Below are positions 45,447-57,130 of a stretch of DNA of 64,000 nt, one piece after another. Numbering within the stretch: position 1 is the stretch's first letter; every line of letters starts with the position of its first letter. Location of the stretch: the NCBI GenBank assembly GCA_903813345.2, contig CAIIXF020000002.1, positions 11,802,150 to 11,866,149 of the forward strand, given 5' to 3'. The DNA comes from Owenia fusiformis (lineage: Eukaryota > Annelida > Polychaeta > Sabellida > Oweniidae). The position numbers were made by a program, and so were the translations under genes. The notes under the pieces were generated by a model. It did no database searches. It worked only from the letters and a program-made list of their open reading frames with translations, and had not been told where the DNA came from.

Positions 45447-45517
45447 GCTACAAGCGCTGATAACAATAGCACTGATGATCGCACGAAATGATGCCTCCAG
45501 ATGCAGTTTATCCATGT

Positions 45518-45818
45518 CAGGGGCGGATCTGGGAAGCAATAAGGGGTGGCGGGCCAAATTTCAGTTCATAGAAAAAAACTTCCGCGGGAAAAAATGTTGG
45601 GCCCCTAAAACCGAAAAGTTGGCCCAAAATTTAAAATTTTGAGGCCCGTTTTCTTCAAAATTTGGCCTGAAATTAAAAAATACGGCCTTTAAAGGCCCAG
45701 TAATGACCGAAAGGCCCATCTTTTGGGGCCATAAGGTCCTTAAAGGCCCATTTTTTCTTGGCCCAATTTTTTTTCTTGGCCCATCCAGGCCCCCCCCCCC
45801 CCCAGATCCGCCAGTGCA
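45518..45818. mobile_element. MITE-like element with GGCGGATCTGG termini
   Basis: The left end CAGGGGCGGATCTGGG and right end CCCAGATCCGCCAGTG are inverted. The interior is a series of GGCCC-rich words (GGCCCAAAATTT, AGGCCC, TTGGCCC) with a run of about 14 C before the right end. Ends of this form are widespread in animal genomes and are usually attributed to hAT-type non-autonomous elements; that class is recall, and no clear target duplication is visible. Confidence 0.65.
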
Positions 45819-46074
45819 CGTTAACAATAATGTAACCACTACCAACAATGGGGAAAGCTGGAGTCATTTGGAGAACGTGCACGGCTGTACTTGTACGTCC
45901 GTGCGATTGTCGTATGATTTTAATGTACTTTCCAGTTTGCTACATTTTGCAATATTTATAAAATTTACGATTTGACATTGACATTTGATTTTTATAGACA
46001 TATTTTCACCTTAAGACCAACTTTTTCGTTTATAAATGAATATAATTCGAATGTAGATATTCAAGAACTAGAAA

Positions 46075-46995
46075 CTCAAAATCGCTTTTTGGCAAAAAAC
46101 GCTTTGTTTCAAGGCTTTTTTCCATTGAAAACCGTTAAAAACGTTTTATTTCGAGGATTTTTGGCAAAAAACACTTTGTTTCGAGGCTTTTTCCATTAAA
46201 AACGTTTTATTTCGAGGCTTTGTGGCAAAAACGCTTTGTTTAGAGACTTTCTTAGGTAAAACCTTTTTATTTCGAGGCTTTCTTCCATTAAAAACTTTTT
46301 ATTTGGAGGCTTTTTGGCAAAAAAAAACGCTTTATTTTGAAGCTTTTTTCTATTAAAAACCGCTGAAAACGTTTTATTACGAGGCTCTTTGGCAAAAAAA
46401 ACGCTTTATTTCGAGGCTTTTTTGGGTAAAAATGTTTTATTACGAGACTTTTTGGCAAAAAAACGCTTTGTTTTAAGGTTTTTTTCGCTACTAAACCGTT
46501 AAAACGTTTTATTTCGAGGCTTCTTTTGCTTAAAAACGTTTTAATTCGAGGCTTTGTTTGCTTAGTAACGTTTTATTACGAGGCTTTTGGCCGAAAAACG
46601 CTTTGTTTTTAGGCTTTCTTCCGCTAGAAACCGTTAAAACGTTTTACTTCGAGGCTTTTTCGCGAAAAACGCTTTGTTTCGAGGCTTTTTGGGGTAAAAA
46701 CGTTTTATTTCGAGGCTTTTTCGCAAAAACGCTTTGTGTCGAGGCTTTTTTCCATCAAAAACCGTTAGAAACGTTTTATTTCGAGCCTTTATGCCAAAAA
46801 AGGCTTTTTTAGTAACGTTTTTCTCGAGGCTTTTTTTGCGAAAAACGCTTTGTTTCGAGGCTTTCTTCCGCTAGAAACCGTTTATATAAAACGTTTTAAT
46901 TCGAGGCTTTTTTGCAAACAACGCTTTGTTTCGAGACATTTTTGGGGGAAAGCGTTTTCTTTCAAGGCTTTTTGGCAAAAAACGCTTTGTTTCTG
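46075..46995 (+). repeat. Diverged dimeric minisatellite related to the 61-bp satellite
   Basis: About 25-30 irregular units alternate two half types: CGTTTTATTTCGAGGCTTTT followed by TGGCAAAAAA, and CGCTTTGTTTCGAGGCTTTT followed by CCATTAAAAA. Both halves correspond to the halves of the main monomer (CGTTTTATTTGAGGC and CGTTTTGTTTCGAGGC), in the same orientation. Spacers vary in length, some carrying AAACCGTTAAA. Open frames through it are by-products of the repeat. Confidence 0.9.
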
Positions 46996-46999
46996 GGGG

Positions 47000-49234
47000 A
47001 TGTGAGGGCTGGCAATTTTAAGATGATATTTGGTGCTTCGTGTAAATTTCATAGGTACATTTTGATGGATGAGCGTTTCATAGTTGGTCACGAACGCCAT
47101 ATGTGCAAAGTAGTGTTCAGAATTTTCGAATTTCGTTTACTCATACCCTCAAACTCAGAGGGAAAAAAGCCGAGATGTGACAATTTGATGTCACGCACGT
47201 TCAAAGGAAAATGTCATAGGCCTACATAGCAACTAATTATGTTGAACTCAACTGAATCAAAAATCACTAAAAAATCATAAATATGGGCTATGAGCATTCT
47301 CGACATACCAAATATGTTGTCCTATGTTTCGCTCATATCATTTTAGAATGCTATCAAAAGTACCCTAATCAATTTTACAACGTCAAAAAATATTTTGGGA
47401 GAAAAGAATGCTAAATGGGATAGAACCTGGTCCCAATATATGCGTAACAATGCAATTGAACTTAAAGGGTGACGCATATCGTTTAGTAAATCGAACGCTC
47501 GTGTCTGGTGTTGCTCACCGTTTAGTATAAAAGGCCCGATCCCGGAATAATACTCAAGGGTTCACAGGTTCGAGGTCGTTGTGTCAACACCTCTAACTGT
47601 TATATAGCATAAGTATAGATCGTCACACATTTATAAAAGGGTGATTTTTATTTTGACAAATCAAATCCACATTTATGGGTGAAGTTTCAGGATCTTCTAT
47701 TTGTGTATAATAAGGAAAAATTGGCATCTAAATTTCCCCATAACGTAATAGCACACAGCTTGGCATATGAAATATCCTACAAATGAAACAAAGCAAGACC
47801 GGTTTCTAATACAAGGATTTATATTGGCTGTTGTACATGTATTCTTTGAACGCAATCACTCTTTGGATAACGTTTTCAAAATCATTATAAACGGATTACT
47901 TTATCTCAAAGACAATTTCAATAAACTGGATTTTACAGAACTCCCCTTATTTCTTAAAAATGGACTGATCCAGTTGATTCGCCTGGAGCCGCCATATTGT
48001 TTTTATACGGGATGCTAATCGGAACCCTTTAAATAATGGTATATGTAAAAACTTTTTTGTTCATAGACAGTTTTGATTTCCAAAAAGATAAAAAGGGCCT
48101 AAGGTTCTGTTTTTGTTTGTCTTTCTGAGTTCACACATTTTCTATTTCTTAGGCATCCAAGATGGCAGGTATGCGTTGGTGACGTCACAAGATATTATTA
48201 CGTCATAAATGACATTCGGCAAATGTTGCCCCATACCAAATTTGAGGTAAATTGGATGAGGAATATAAAAGTTATGACCAAATTACCATTCTAGTATTTT
48301 AAAATCACTAGCTGCACTGCGCGCAGAGTCTAGTTAAACTACGAAGACGAAGCTCTCTTTTAAGAAGTGAAGTCAAACGAATGCAAAGGGTAGGTCAGTA
48401 CAAACCACCTATTGCCTCTCTACGATCACAATTAATGTCATAAAAACATGTAATGAGAAGAAAAGGTAACATTAAAAAATACGCATTATTAGGGGCAGTA
48501 GCCTGGTTGTTGATCAGTATCACAAGAATCATATTTTACCATAATATCTGATCTCTCCAATACTAGCATCATTCGTTTACACTTTACATGCTCCAGAATT
48601 CCTTCGTTTAACGACCTGTATATTCGGAGCCAAATCAGGGATGTCTCTTGGGGGATTGTTATTCCCAGCGAAATCGTTGTGTTCCAGAATGACGCCCCAC
48701 ATGCCTCGTTTATTACACTTCCTATTTTGCATATTCGGAGCCAATATGTTGTGTGAAGATCCGGATCCGTTGAACTCGTTTCACAAAAAGTTACGACCTG
48801 ACAAAACAAACACACACAAACTGTCCGAAAGAATCTTCAAGCATAAGACGATTTTAACCATAATATAATATATAATTACTTAGTTGTGATCTGACTAATG
48901 CATCTAATTTAAAAAATCAGAAAAATAGTCCGAATTTCAAGTTGCATAAAGCGAAACGAGTGCATTATTTGAGACACTTTTGAAATCTTTACTTTTACGT
49001 AGTTTGAACAGTTCTAGAAAAAGAAATATGATTAAATTTTAAATCAAAGAGAGTCACGATGATCTTCATTTTTACTTTCTTACCTACCTCAGCCGATTTA
49101 GAGAGTATACTTTGGAATTCTTATTTTTTATTTTTAGTATCATACACACAGTCACACACTAGCGATTCTACTCAAAGTGGATTTTACAACAATGGTGTTT
49201 GCGCATACCGAATCAAGAAATTGCATTGTACGCT
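47000..49234. other. No gene recognised
   Basis: Mostly AT-rich. Open frames at 47,767-48,018 (plus) and 48,489-48,815 (minus) have no recognisable motif or flanking splice pattern that I trust. A local direct duplication is visible at 48,591-48,755, where CTCCAGAATTCCTTCGTTTA and a TATTCGGAGCCAA block recur. A TGACGTCA palindrome is at 48,180. The segment 48,150-48,345 (AAGATGGCAG to GCTGCACTGCGCGCAGAG) has the flavour of a repeat terminus. Confidence 0.4.
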
Positions 49235-52200
49235 CATTCCAGATATAAGCGTGCAATTGAGTCGCCGGCTATAATCTCCTTAACAGCGGGTACAAAAATT
49301 AAATTCATTTGTTATTTTTGAAGTTTGGGTTGTTGTCTACCTTAACCACACTTGATATTCAGGAATATGTATTCGGACATATTTTTAAAAATCCAAAATA
49401 TATGCTAAAACGTTGTGTACGTTATTGTCGCCAGATCGTGAATCCCATGTTTCCATTTATTATTCTGCCAAATTATCAATGATAAGAGCATCGTTCATAT
49501 GTTTTAATCGAAAATTGCATAAAATAAAGGTTTTGTGAAAATTTCATTGAATTTGAATGTTTCGTACAATTTCTAGAGACCTTTAAAGTAGTGTCGCCCA
49601 CTTTTTAGAATGAGTACCCCTATGGTGCAATAAATTAATTGCTATCCTAAAATGACCAATTATCTTGTTAATTTACATAACATAATACTTACATTTGATA
49701 TGCCAAACAACATAAATAAGTTGTTTACGAGAATATAATCAGATTTTCAAAATATAATCAATTAATGATCAATTTCTCAAGCGTATGGTTAAGGATGTTA
49801 CGTACGTTATTGGTATTACAGAAAAGAACTGGAACTGTTGGCATTTTTGCTACGCTGATATGTTAACATAGTCACTAAGCATCTTATAGCACATTTTGAA
49901 CCGAATCTGAAATTTTTTGTTTTTAGCATACATGGATTTATAAGCAATATTGTTATGTACGGTATCGTTATGTACGACATTGTTATGTACTAGATTTTAC
50001 GAATCTAAGCCCAGAATTCAGGGCTAGCTCAATTCAAAATTGTACACTCGGGTTATTTGAATTCGCTACAATGTCAGCCAGTAAATTATGTAAATTTAAA
50101 ATGGGTATTAAGCATAAATACATAGAAATAGATGGATAAACAGCCTCTCCAAGATGACAGTCTTGTCGAAAATTTATTGATGAATAGTTTGAGATTAAAT
50201 AGGTACCAATTACTTATAGACTAAGTTGTTTAATTGGTACATAGAGTAAATTGGCACTGTTTGATTCTATACTACGAAAAATTGTCAGGTTATGTACGTT
50301 CGAATTGATAACGTACATAACAATTTTATGTTACCTCTTCCTGCTGCCATATTTGAAAGGAATATTTTCAAATAAAATCTATACTTGAACTGTTGAAATT
50401 CTGTCTGCGCAGAAAACCCCAATGATGTCAAAATCACTATATTTTCTATAGTATGAGGCCAAAATATAATTTAACTTGTGTCATTCCTAAATCGTTCAAT
50501 ATGTCTATGTATTTGACATCAGAACACGACCCTAATCCTCAAAGCATTATGGAAGACCAACATTGATGTACCAGTAAATCTGGAAACATTTGTCAAAAAT
50601 GAACTTGGACCAACAATTCAAGAAATTCAAAATAAGATACAGCTTTCGTTCAAATTTGGACAATGGAAACAAATAAAGGTACAGGAGAAAGAAGGTACAA
50701 AGAATATTGCAAACTGTGGAAGTTGAACAAGAGAAATTCGTTCTCTTGAATTTTCCAACACTTGAGTTGAATTTGACACGTGGAAAGAATAAGGCATCAG
50801 TATTAAAGTGAGTTAAAGCACATGAAGAACATTTTGAAAGACCACAGAATGTTTGTAATGATGAAAACTCTCCCGAATCTACAGAAGTAAAGGATCCGAA
50901 CTGGAACCATCTGCCCAGATTGACTCTTTTCCAACTGTTATATTGGAAAGAAGACACAGAACTGAAGCACAAACATTTTGAGATACTAGTTTCCAAAGAA
51001 AGTCCACAACTACATGTACTCTGTTTCGTTTTATTGACACTCTAATACCCAAATTCAAAGATCCAAACATTTCTGCAGTAAGTAATGTTGTGACGTTGGC
51101 AAACATGGCGATTCCAATGACAAATTGACGATAACAAAACTCCTAAAGGCCGCCAATAATATAATCTGACATCGTTGATGTCATTCATCTGCTGAAACAG
51201 ATTCAGATTGCTAATTTGATGATTTCGTTACCGAAATATATGATGAAAACCGGTATATCATTCAATACAATGAACTATGATGAAACTGATCATGATGTTG
51301 AAGATGAGAAAGTTCAGTTGATGACGGAGAGGATTAACAGTTTTTCCAATGGCCAGATTAAGAAGAGATTAAATGGGTGGTCAAAACCCGAGTGCTTTGT
51401 GAAACAAATGTCGAGCAATGAGCTTGAGGCAAATTTGGTCGGATGTTGAAATAACGGCTGGTGATATGTAACCTATATCGTACAGATGATGAGTACGAAT
51501 AAAAAGACTAATTAACGTGACTAGTTCTTGTTTGACATTGTCAATGCTGGAAGTGCAGCTTAAATTTATATATTATGCAATATCACAACATTCTGAGTGA
51601 TATAATTTAGTCAACGAGTTAATATCAACACAAGTGAGAAAAGCTATTGAGTGATGATCATATCAACTAGTTCATAAAATGAGATCACTTAAACTGATGT
51701 GATATTAAAGTTATGTACGTTATACTTTTACGTTATAATTTTAGAACAATCAAAAGTTTATGAAAATTGCTGTCTATATTATAGGTCAGTGCGTTATTGA
51801 ATGAGATTGTACCTGTCCGATAGTGTTAATTCATTTTTTGTATCATAAACAACCAATGTCGTCTGATAAGAAATCATAGTTTTGTACGTTATTATTCAGT
51901 ATTTGATTTCGGGGACAGTTGTGACTTAACCGTGACTATGTATACAGTACGAAGGAATTTGTATCAAACAAGAAGATCATCAGACTACATTTGAAAAGAA
52001 AATTGTATAACATGATTGCCTTGTTATTGACTAAGGCATAATCAAAGATATTGTATTTTTTAGAAGTTCCATAAATGAAAAGTTTCATTTTATAGTTCAT
52101 GAAATTAACGTTTGGTTTAAAAATATAAAAGGCATTGAGGAAAAATATTCATGTGTACAGTTACTAGAAAACCATAGTAAAAATTAAAAATGGATGCATT

Positions 52201-52460
52201 ATCCGATTTGCTATATCCTCACTTGCGATATAGTACCCTAATCTCGAATAAAACATAGATACGTACATAACATGTTGACTTTTTCAAATAAAGGGGTACC
52301 ATAGTTCAACCATTGTTAAAATCAATAATGTTAATGATTAATTTTTTTTAATTCTGCCTCCCAAGATATTGTACATTCACATGTATCATTTTCAAACAAG
52401 TCGGGGAAACTTTAATTTTCGAAATTTTCAAATGCCAATTGCACGCTTATATCTGGAATG
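49235..52460. mobile_element. 3.2-kb element bounded by perfect 25-bp inverted repeats
   Basis: 49,235-49,259 (CATTCCAGATATAAGCG and onward) is the exact reverse complement of 52,436-52,460. The span contains about ten copies of a TGTACGTTA-like word: near 49,412, 49,797, 49,952, 49,968, 49,982, 50,289, 50,307 (inverted), 51,710, 51,879 and 52,259 (inverted). It also holds a decayed open stretch at 50,540-51,449. I could not find a convincing target-site duplication and recognise no transposase, so the element class is unknown. It may be a degraded DNA transposon or another inverted-repeat-bounded unit. Confidence 0.65.
50545..51449 (+). pseudogene. Decayed coding-like stretch inside the inverted-repeat element
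   Basis: Plus-strand frames broken by stops and shifts read as hydrophilic, protein-like sequence, for example VEQEKFVLLNFPTLELNLTR near 50,720, then DENSPESTEVKDPNWNHLP near 50,860. An uninterrupted 77-residue frame at 51,216-51,449 extends upstream in frame with DIVDVIHLLKQIQIA. No family is recognised. Position inside the inverted repeats suggests an element-encoded protein, but that is inference. Confidence 0.35.
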
Positions 52461-53791
52461 GGCGCCTTTGTTGTCTGGTTAGGATTAGGAATGAACCTAC
52501 AGTCGGGCTCTGGTAGACCAGTGTAAGGCATACGTTGGCATCGACCTTTGGTGGCTTTATGTATGAAAATGCCTACAAGTGGCGCAAAAAATTAATTTTA
52601 CTTCGCCCATTGAGTACCCACGAGAATGCCAAAATGTGTTTTTGTTTTGCAAGTTACTGGCAGGGGTCGATTATCATGGGTAATATATACTCCTCCCCTG
52701 TGGAATCATACCTCTTATATATGATGAAGGTGATATCAAAATAAGAAATGATGAAAATTCAGATTTTATATTTCGGATGAAAGTGAGGTAATATACAGTA
52801 TTGTAAACACTTTGGTATATACTGTATTTAACCTGCTTTGTTCATCGAAGTTTATATAGGTTGACACAAAAACACCACCTACTAATTTTGGAAGAACTTT
52901 CTCAATAATTAAAGAATCTTAATGATTTTTGTGTAGATAGAGTGCTCAATGAGAAAAGATTTTTGTACTTAAATAGCACCAAACCTTCAGATTTAGAGAT
53001 ATCACGTTACGTCAAGGCATGCTCTCTGTGAAATTATCAAAAAATGTTCAAAAAAACAAATCTCTGAAATCGGTATTTCCGTTTTTCGATTATTTGAGTC
53101 GTTAGCTTTCACTAATTTACAGAATAAATGAGATATATGTCAATGGAATTTTTGTAATATGTACCAACTTTTCTTGAATAATTTTGTCTTAGATTAATTG
53201 ACTCGCTTATTGGGTAAATTTTAAGAGACATATTTTCTAATTTACAGTTTTGAGTGATTTTGTGTCAAAACATGCCTACACGGAAAATGAAATATCTCCT
53301 TATTTCAAAGTTGTTGATGCTACGTAAGCATGACAATCGTTTTACCGCGAACACATATAAACAATCATGAAGATTCCTTAACTGTTGAAAGAGTTATTCA
53401 AAATTCAAGTCAGTCGGTGTTTTTTGAGTAACCCTGTACTATGTATGCGATATTAAGTTACAGAAAGGGTATAGGTTAAAAGTGCAGATCTTAACTGTTT
53501 TTCGAAATACATATAACATTTCAAAATGGCCGCCATTCACTAGCCGAAATGTCATTAGAAAGTGTATCAATTATGCTTATGAGTAAACACATATAGCTCC
53601 ACTACATTTTCAGATACAGTAAAAATCGCAACCAACATTTTTCAAGATGGCTGCTATGTTTTTTTAATAATTTGTTTTTTTAAATGACTTTTATAAGTTT
53701 CTACATTTTAAAAATAATTAAACTTACAATTTTATATATTGTGCCTAAACTACAGTAAAATTGACACAAAAAAGCGTAGAAAACTTGGGTG
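52461..53791. other. No gene recognised
   Basis: AT-rich, with two CAAAATGGCCGCCATT / CAAGATGGCTGCTATG-type words (53,521 and 53,643) reminiscent of the 162-bp repeats at 41-42 kb. The 69-residue frame at 52,535-52,744 is unsupported. Confidence 0.4.
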
Positions 53792-54279
53792 TAACACCCC
53801 AGTCACATTTCCCACGGCCGACGTGCGGTCTATCATTTCTGCGGCCAGTAGCTTTTCTACGCTCGCCGTAGAATTTCTGCGCTCTCATACTTTTGCAGTC
53901 ACATTTCCCATGGCAGCCGCACGGTTAAGTTTTAAATTTCTGTTGATAAATAATACTTTTTCATTTTATTTTCATCAGGACAATTTATAAATTGTAATAG
54001 GATGTAATATCAAATGAAAAGTGATCGTGAAACATTGACAATTAATGATTCAATCTCGTTGAGCCAGTTGATTTCTACGGGGACCTCAGAAATGAACAAA
54101 TATTATAACTCTGAGTTATAATTTCTACGGCGATCCTGCGGCCTGAAAAAAACTGGATACGCCGTCCGGAGGCCGCAAGGCGAGCGTAGTTTTCCTACGC
54201 TCGCCGCAGAAATACACTGATTTAATTGATCTGCGGTCGACGCACGCCCTCCGTACGACAAATGTGACAGGGGTGTTAT
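53792..54279. mobile_element. MITE-like element, ACACCCC termini, about 490 bp
   Basis: The left end TAACACCCCAGTCACATTTC and right end AAATGTGACAGGGGTGTTA are inverted, with TA at both borders. The interior holds GCGGCCAGTAGC, CTACGCTCGCCG and TTTCTGCGGC words, also partly inverted (CTACGCTCGCCGTAGAATT left, TCCTACGCTCGCCGCAGAA right). Non-coding. A one-ended relative lies at 45,345. Confidence 0.8.
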
Positions 54280-55686
54280 CACACTATCCTACCACGTGAC
54301 CACGTTTAAAAGGGAAACAGGGTACAGCTAAGTTGCAAATGGAGAACGTGGGTTTAATTCCATATTTCTGAACGTAAAATACATTTTACATTTATTTCTA
54401 GTGTTCTACCAGACATAGAATTGATTCATCAAGCAGTTTGTAGAATATTGTTGGCAAAAAACCACTATAGGCAAAGATAGATAATAGTGGGCGCAGTGAA
54501 GCAAAACTCAATGCAATACACGATACATTTCAGTAAATCTGTCAACGTACAGGGAGCATGTAAGTTTCCCTTCGAAAATGTTACATTGATATGTAACAAA
54601 ACCCCAGTAAACTGTTATTTAAACTGCGTGTCATCGTGTTATATGTGGATACGTTTTCCAGTATGTTATTCAACTGTACTTTTGTGAATTAATTGTTTTT
54701 CTAAAATCTTAAGATGCAAAAAAGTCGTCCCAGAAATGTATCTTTACTTTGCCGTAAGGCATAACATATTGTGAAACATTTTTCCTCTTGTCACAAGGAG
54801 GATAATGTTTGTTTCGAGGTGTCTTGTGATGAGCGTTTCATGATTAAATGCAAAATCACTGGAGCAGATACCATCCAAAAACATCTGACATTCAACACGT
54901 CATATAAGACTACATCGATCTGGTATTAGTTTTTTACAATAATAGAGAAATACGACGTCATATCACCTCTACAGCAAATCGTGAAGAACAAAATGTCGTG
55001 GCATGATGGTATTTTGAACAAACTATTTTAAATGATCGGTTTTTGAGGACGGTAGTGAATTAGACCATTCAAGGGGTTATATAAAAAGATTCTTTACACG
55101 TAGTTCACGCAATTTTAATTATTCTGAATAGCGGATAGTCATTAATCCTAATAGCCGATAGTCATTTACTTACGTGTGATAAAATTACAATTTCGTTATT
55201 TTATTTCAATTTGATACCCTAGTAACACGTATAATCTAGCGTTCTTGTTAATTTAATGACTAAAATGCATATACGACCTGAAAGCCCGTGTCTAAATCTA
55301 CTAAATAATGTTTACTTTATTTGGATTAAATGACAATTGATGACACCTCAAAGCATCAACAGGCGGCCTTTTTAGCATTATTTTCACTGTTTGCAACGTA
55401 AATATACATGAGATCGGGACATAGTATGTCTGTATAATCAGCTTACTTTCTCGCTCCCTGTACTATTGAACAATTTACATTCCTTGTACCCTGTATTGAT
55501 CAACTTTTGCAGTTGTGTACCGTGTACTATGACATATCAAATGTTTTAAAATTTAAAACGATATTATTTACATTCTTTCTTCAACTATCATATAACTTGG
55601 AACATGGACTTCACTATTGCACCACTGAAGTTCAGCGAATAGCAATATTGACTCACTCCGAGCACCAAACGTATTAACCTTTTCAC
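54280..55686. other. No gene recognised
   Basis: AT-rich sequence without repeats shared elsewhere in the window or credible exons. A 66-residue frame at 54,487-54,687 has no supporting feature. Confidence 0.4.
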
Positions 55687-56481
55687 TAACCCCCCTATCA
55701 CACCAAACTACCCGTTCTTGCCAGTCCTACGAAAACGTCGTAAAACGGGCTCAATCTGGCTGTGGTCGGGAAATATGTCTGAAATAATTAGCTTCTTCGT
55801 TCTTAAACAGTTTTCAATACGTCCTTCTCGTTCGCAGTTTGTTCAGGTCGCACCACGTCGGTGTGCAACGTAGTAGAACGCGTCCCTTAGTCTAGAAGGT
55901 CAACATGACCTGATTACAGAACGTTATGGTCGCCATCGAATTTTGAATCGATTCAAAATTCTAAAATCATATTCCCGTCTGAGAACGATCATAAAGTTCG
56001 TAAATAGACCTTAGAAAGTTGCAGCTACGTTCATTCCGTTCGCACACAGTTTTGAAGAACGCAGTGGCAACTTGTTTGGTGTGATAGCTACATTTTTGCT
56101 AACTCGTTCATAAGCAGTGTTAAATACGTTCTCAATCAGTTTAAATCCGTTTGCAATTAGTTCTACCTCGTTCTCAACACGTCCTCAGACAATTCAACTC
56201 GTTGTTAAAACGTCCCTAGTAGGATTGAAGTACGACGGTTCCGTTCGTAGTACGTCCAGCTCGTCGTTAGTACGTTGTCACTCGTTCTAATTGTAGAACG
56301 TGACGACCACGAGAACATTTTGAGCATTGTCTAAGTTCTAGAGGACCTACCCGTTCGAGTACGTTCGATGAAGTTTGTTAATAGATCCCAAACGGTTCTT
56401 AGTAGGTCCAGTCCGTTCGTACACAGTTGAAGCCCGTTTTTGAGAACGTAGTGAGAACTAGTTTGGTGTGATAGTAGGGTA
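55687..56481. mobile_element. MITE-like element, TATCACACCAAAC termini, longer copy
   Basis: Second member of the family at 38,291, about 795 bp against 586 bp. The ends are again TAACCCCCCTATCACACCAA and TTTGGTGTGATAGTAGGGTA. An internal copy of the right end, ACTTGTTTGGTGTGATAG, lies at about 56,070-56,088, implying a nested or partially duplicated structure. The interior is dense in GTTCGT, ACGTC and CGTTCT words. Confidence 0.85.
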
Positions 56482-56884
56482 AGCAGTCGATATACTCAAA
56501 AGCGACCTGATTGAATGCCAAAAAATTTGCGCATGCGCTATCGAGGTAGGGTAGTGTGGTTATATACCAAATGAACCCCAATGCCTGGGTCACACTTGCT
56601 CCGATCCATCGGCCGGCGTCCGCCCGGTTGAGTGTTTTGTTCAATATTGTTCAATTCTGAACAAAATACTCAATCGGCCCTGCGCCGTAGTGAAAATCGA
56701 AGCAAATGTGCCAAGGCATAACTAGGGTATAAATATAGGTTATTTCATGCTTGATTTTCAATATGAATTTTATTCCAGGGTAATATGATATTGACCGAGG
56801 GAAATATGATATTGACCGAAGGAGCGTTTCATTGTGCTTTCAAGTAATAAGCCCAAAATCGGCAATGTTATTTGATTTAAGATG
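56482..56884. other. No gene recognised
   Basis: Contains a short inverted pair, GAGTGTTTTGTTCAATATTG and CAATTCTGAACAAAATACTC (about 56,630-56,675). A minus-strand open frame at 56,399-56,644 overlaps the preceding element and is unsupported. Confidence 0.4.
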
Positions 56885-57130
56885 GGCCCTCGTTAAATAT
56901 ACTGGACGGAACTTTCTGAAAAATGCTAAAAGTAGGGGTCATTGTAACAGCTCCCATCGCCACTCCGTCAATATTTTATAAATTTACATTTTCATCATAT
57001 TGAATGAAAGATGAATATCCACTCTGAATGTATAAGTCATGAAAAGTAGTATACACCACTGCAACATCTTAAATTAAGGCTTTGAAAAGGTGTCAGAAAC
57101 ACTTTGAGAGTTACATACAACCTTTAAAGT
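56885..57130 (+). repeat. Interspersed repeat related to 31,930-32,155
   Basis: Diverged copy in the same orientation as its partner. It carries an additional CCATCG insert before CACTCCGTCAATATTTTATA and a longer stretch before the TACATACAACCTTTAAAG end. Confidence 0.75.

Noticed and set aside
45561-45975. Overlapping frames on both strands with GPFFLGP or PPPPPDPP runs
   Set aside because: They are translation of the GGCCC-rich MITE-like element and its C run.
46558-47100. Open frames of 72-84 codons
   Set aside because: They are products of the dimeric minisatellite; the same FEAF/KNALF words recur on a repeat period.
47565-47585. B-box-like GGTTCGAGGTC as a tRNA gene
   Set aside because: No A box at the correct distance and no tRNA fold.
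48489-48815. 108-codon minus-strand open frame
   Set aside because: No recognisable motif, it overlaps a local direct duplication, and I could not place it in a spliced model. It remains possible but unsupported.
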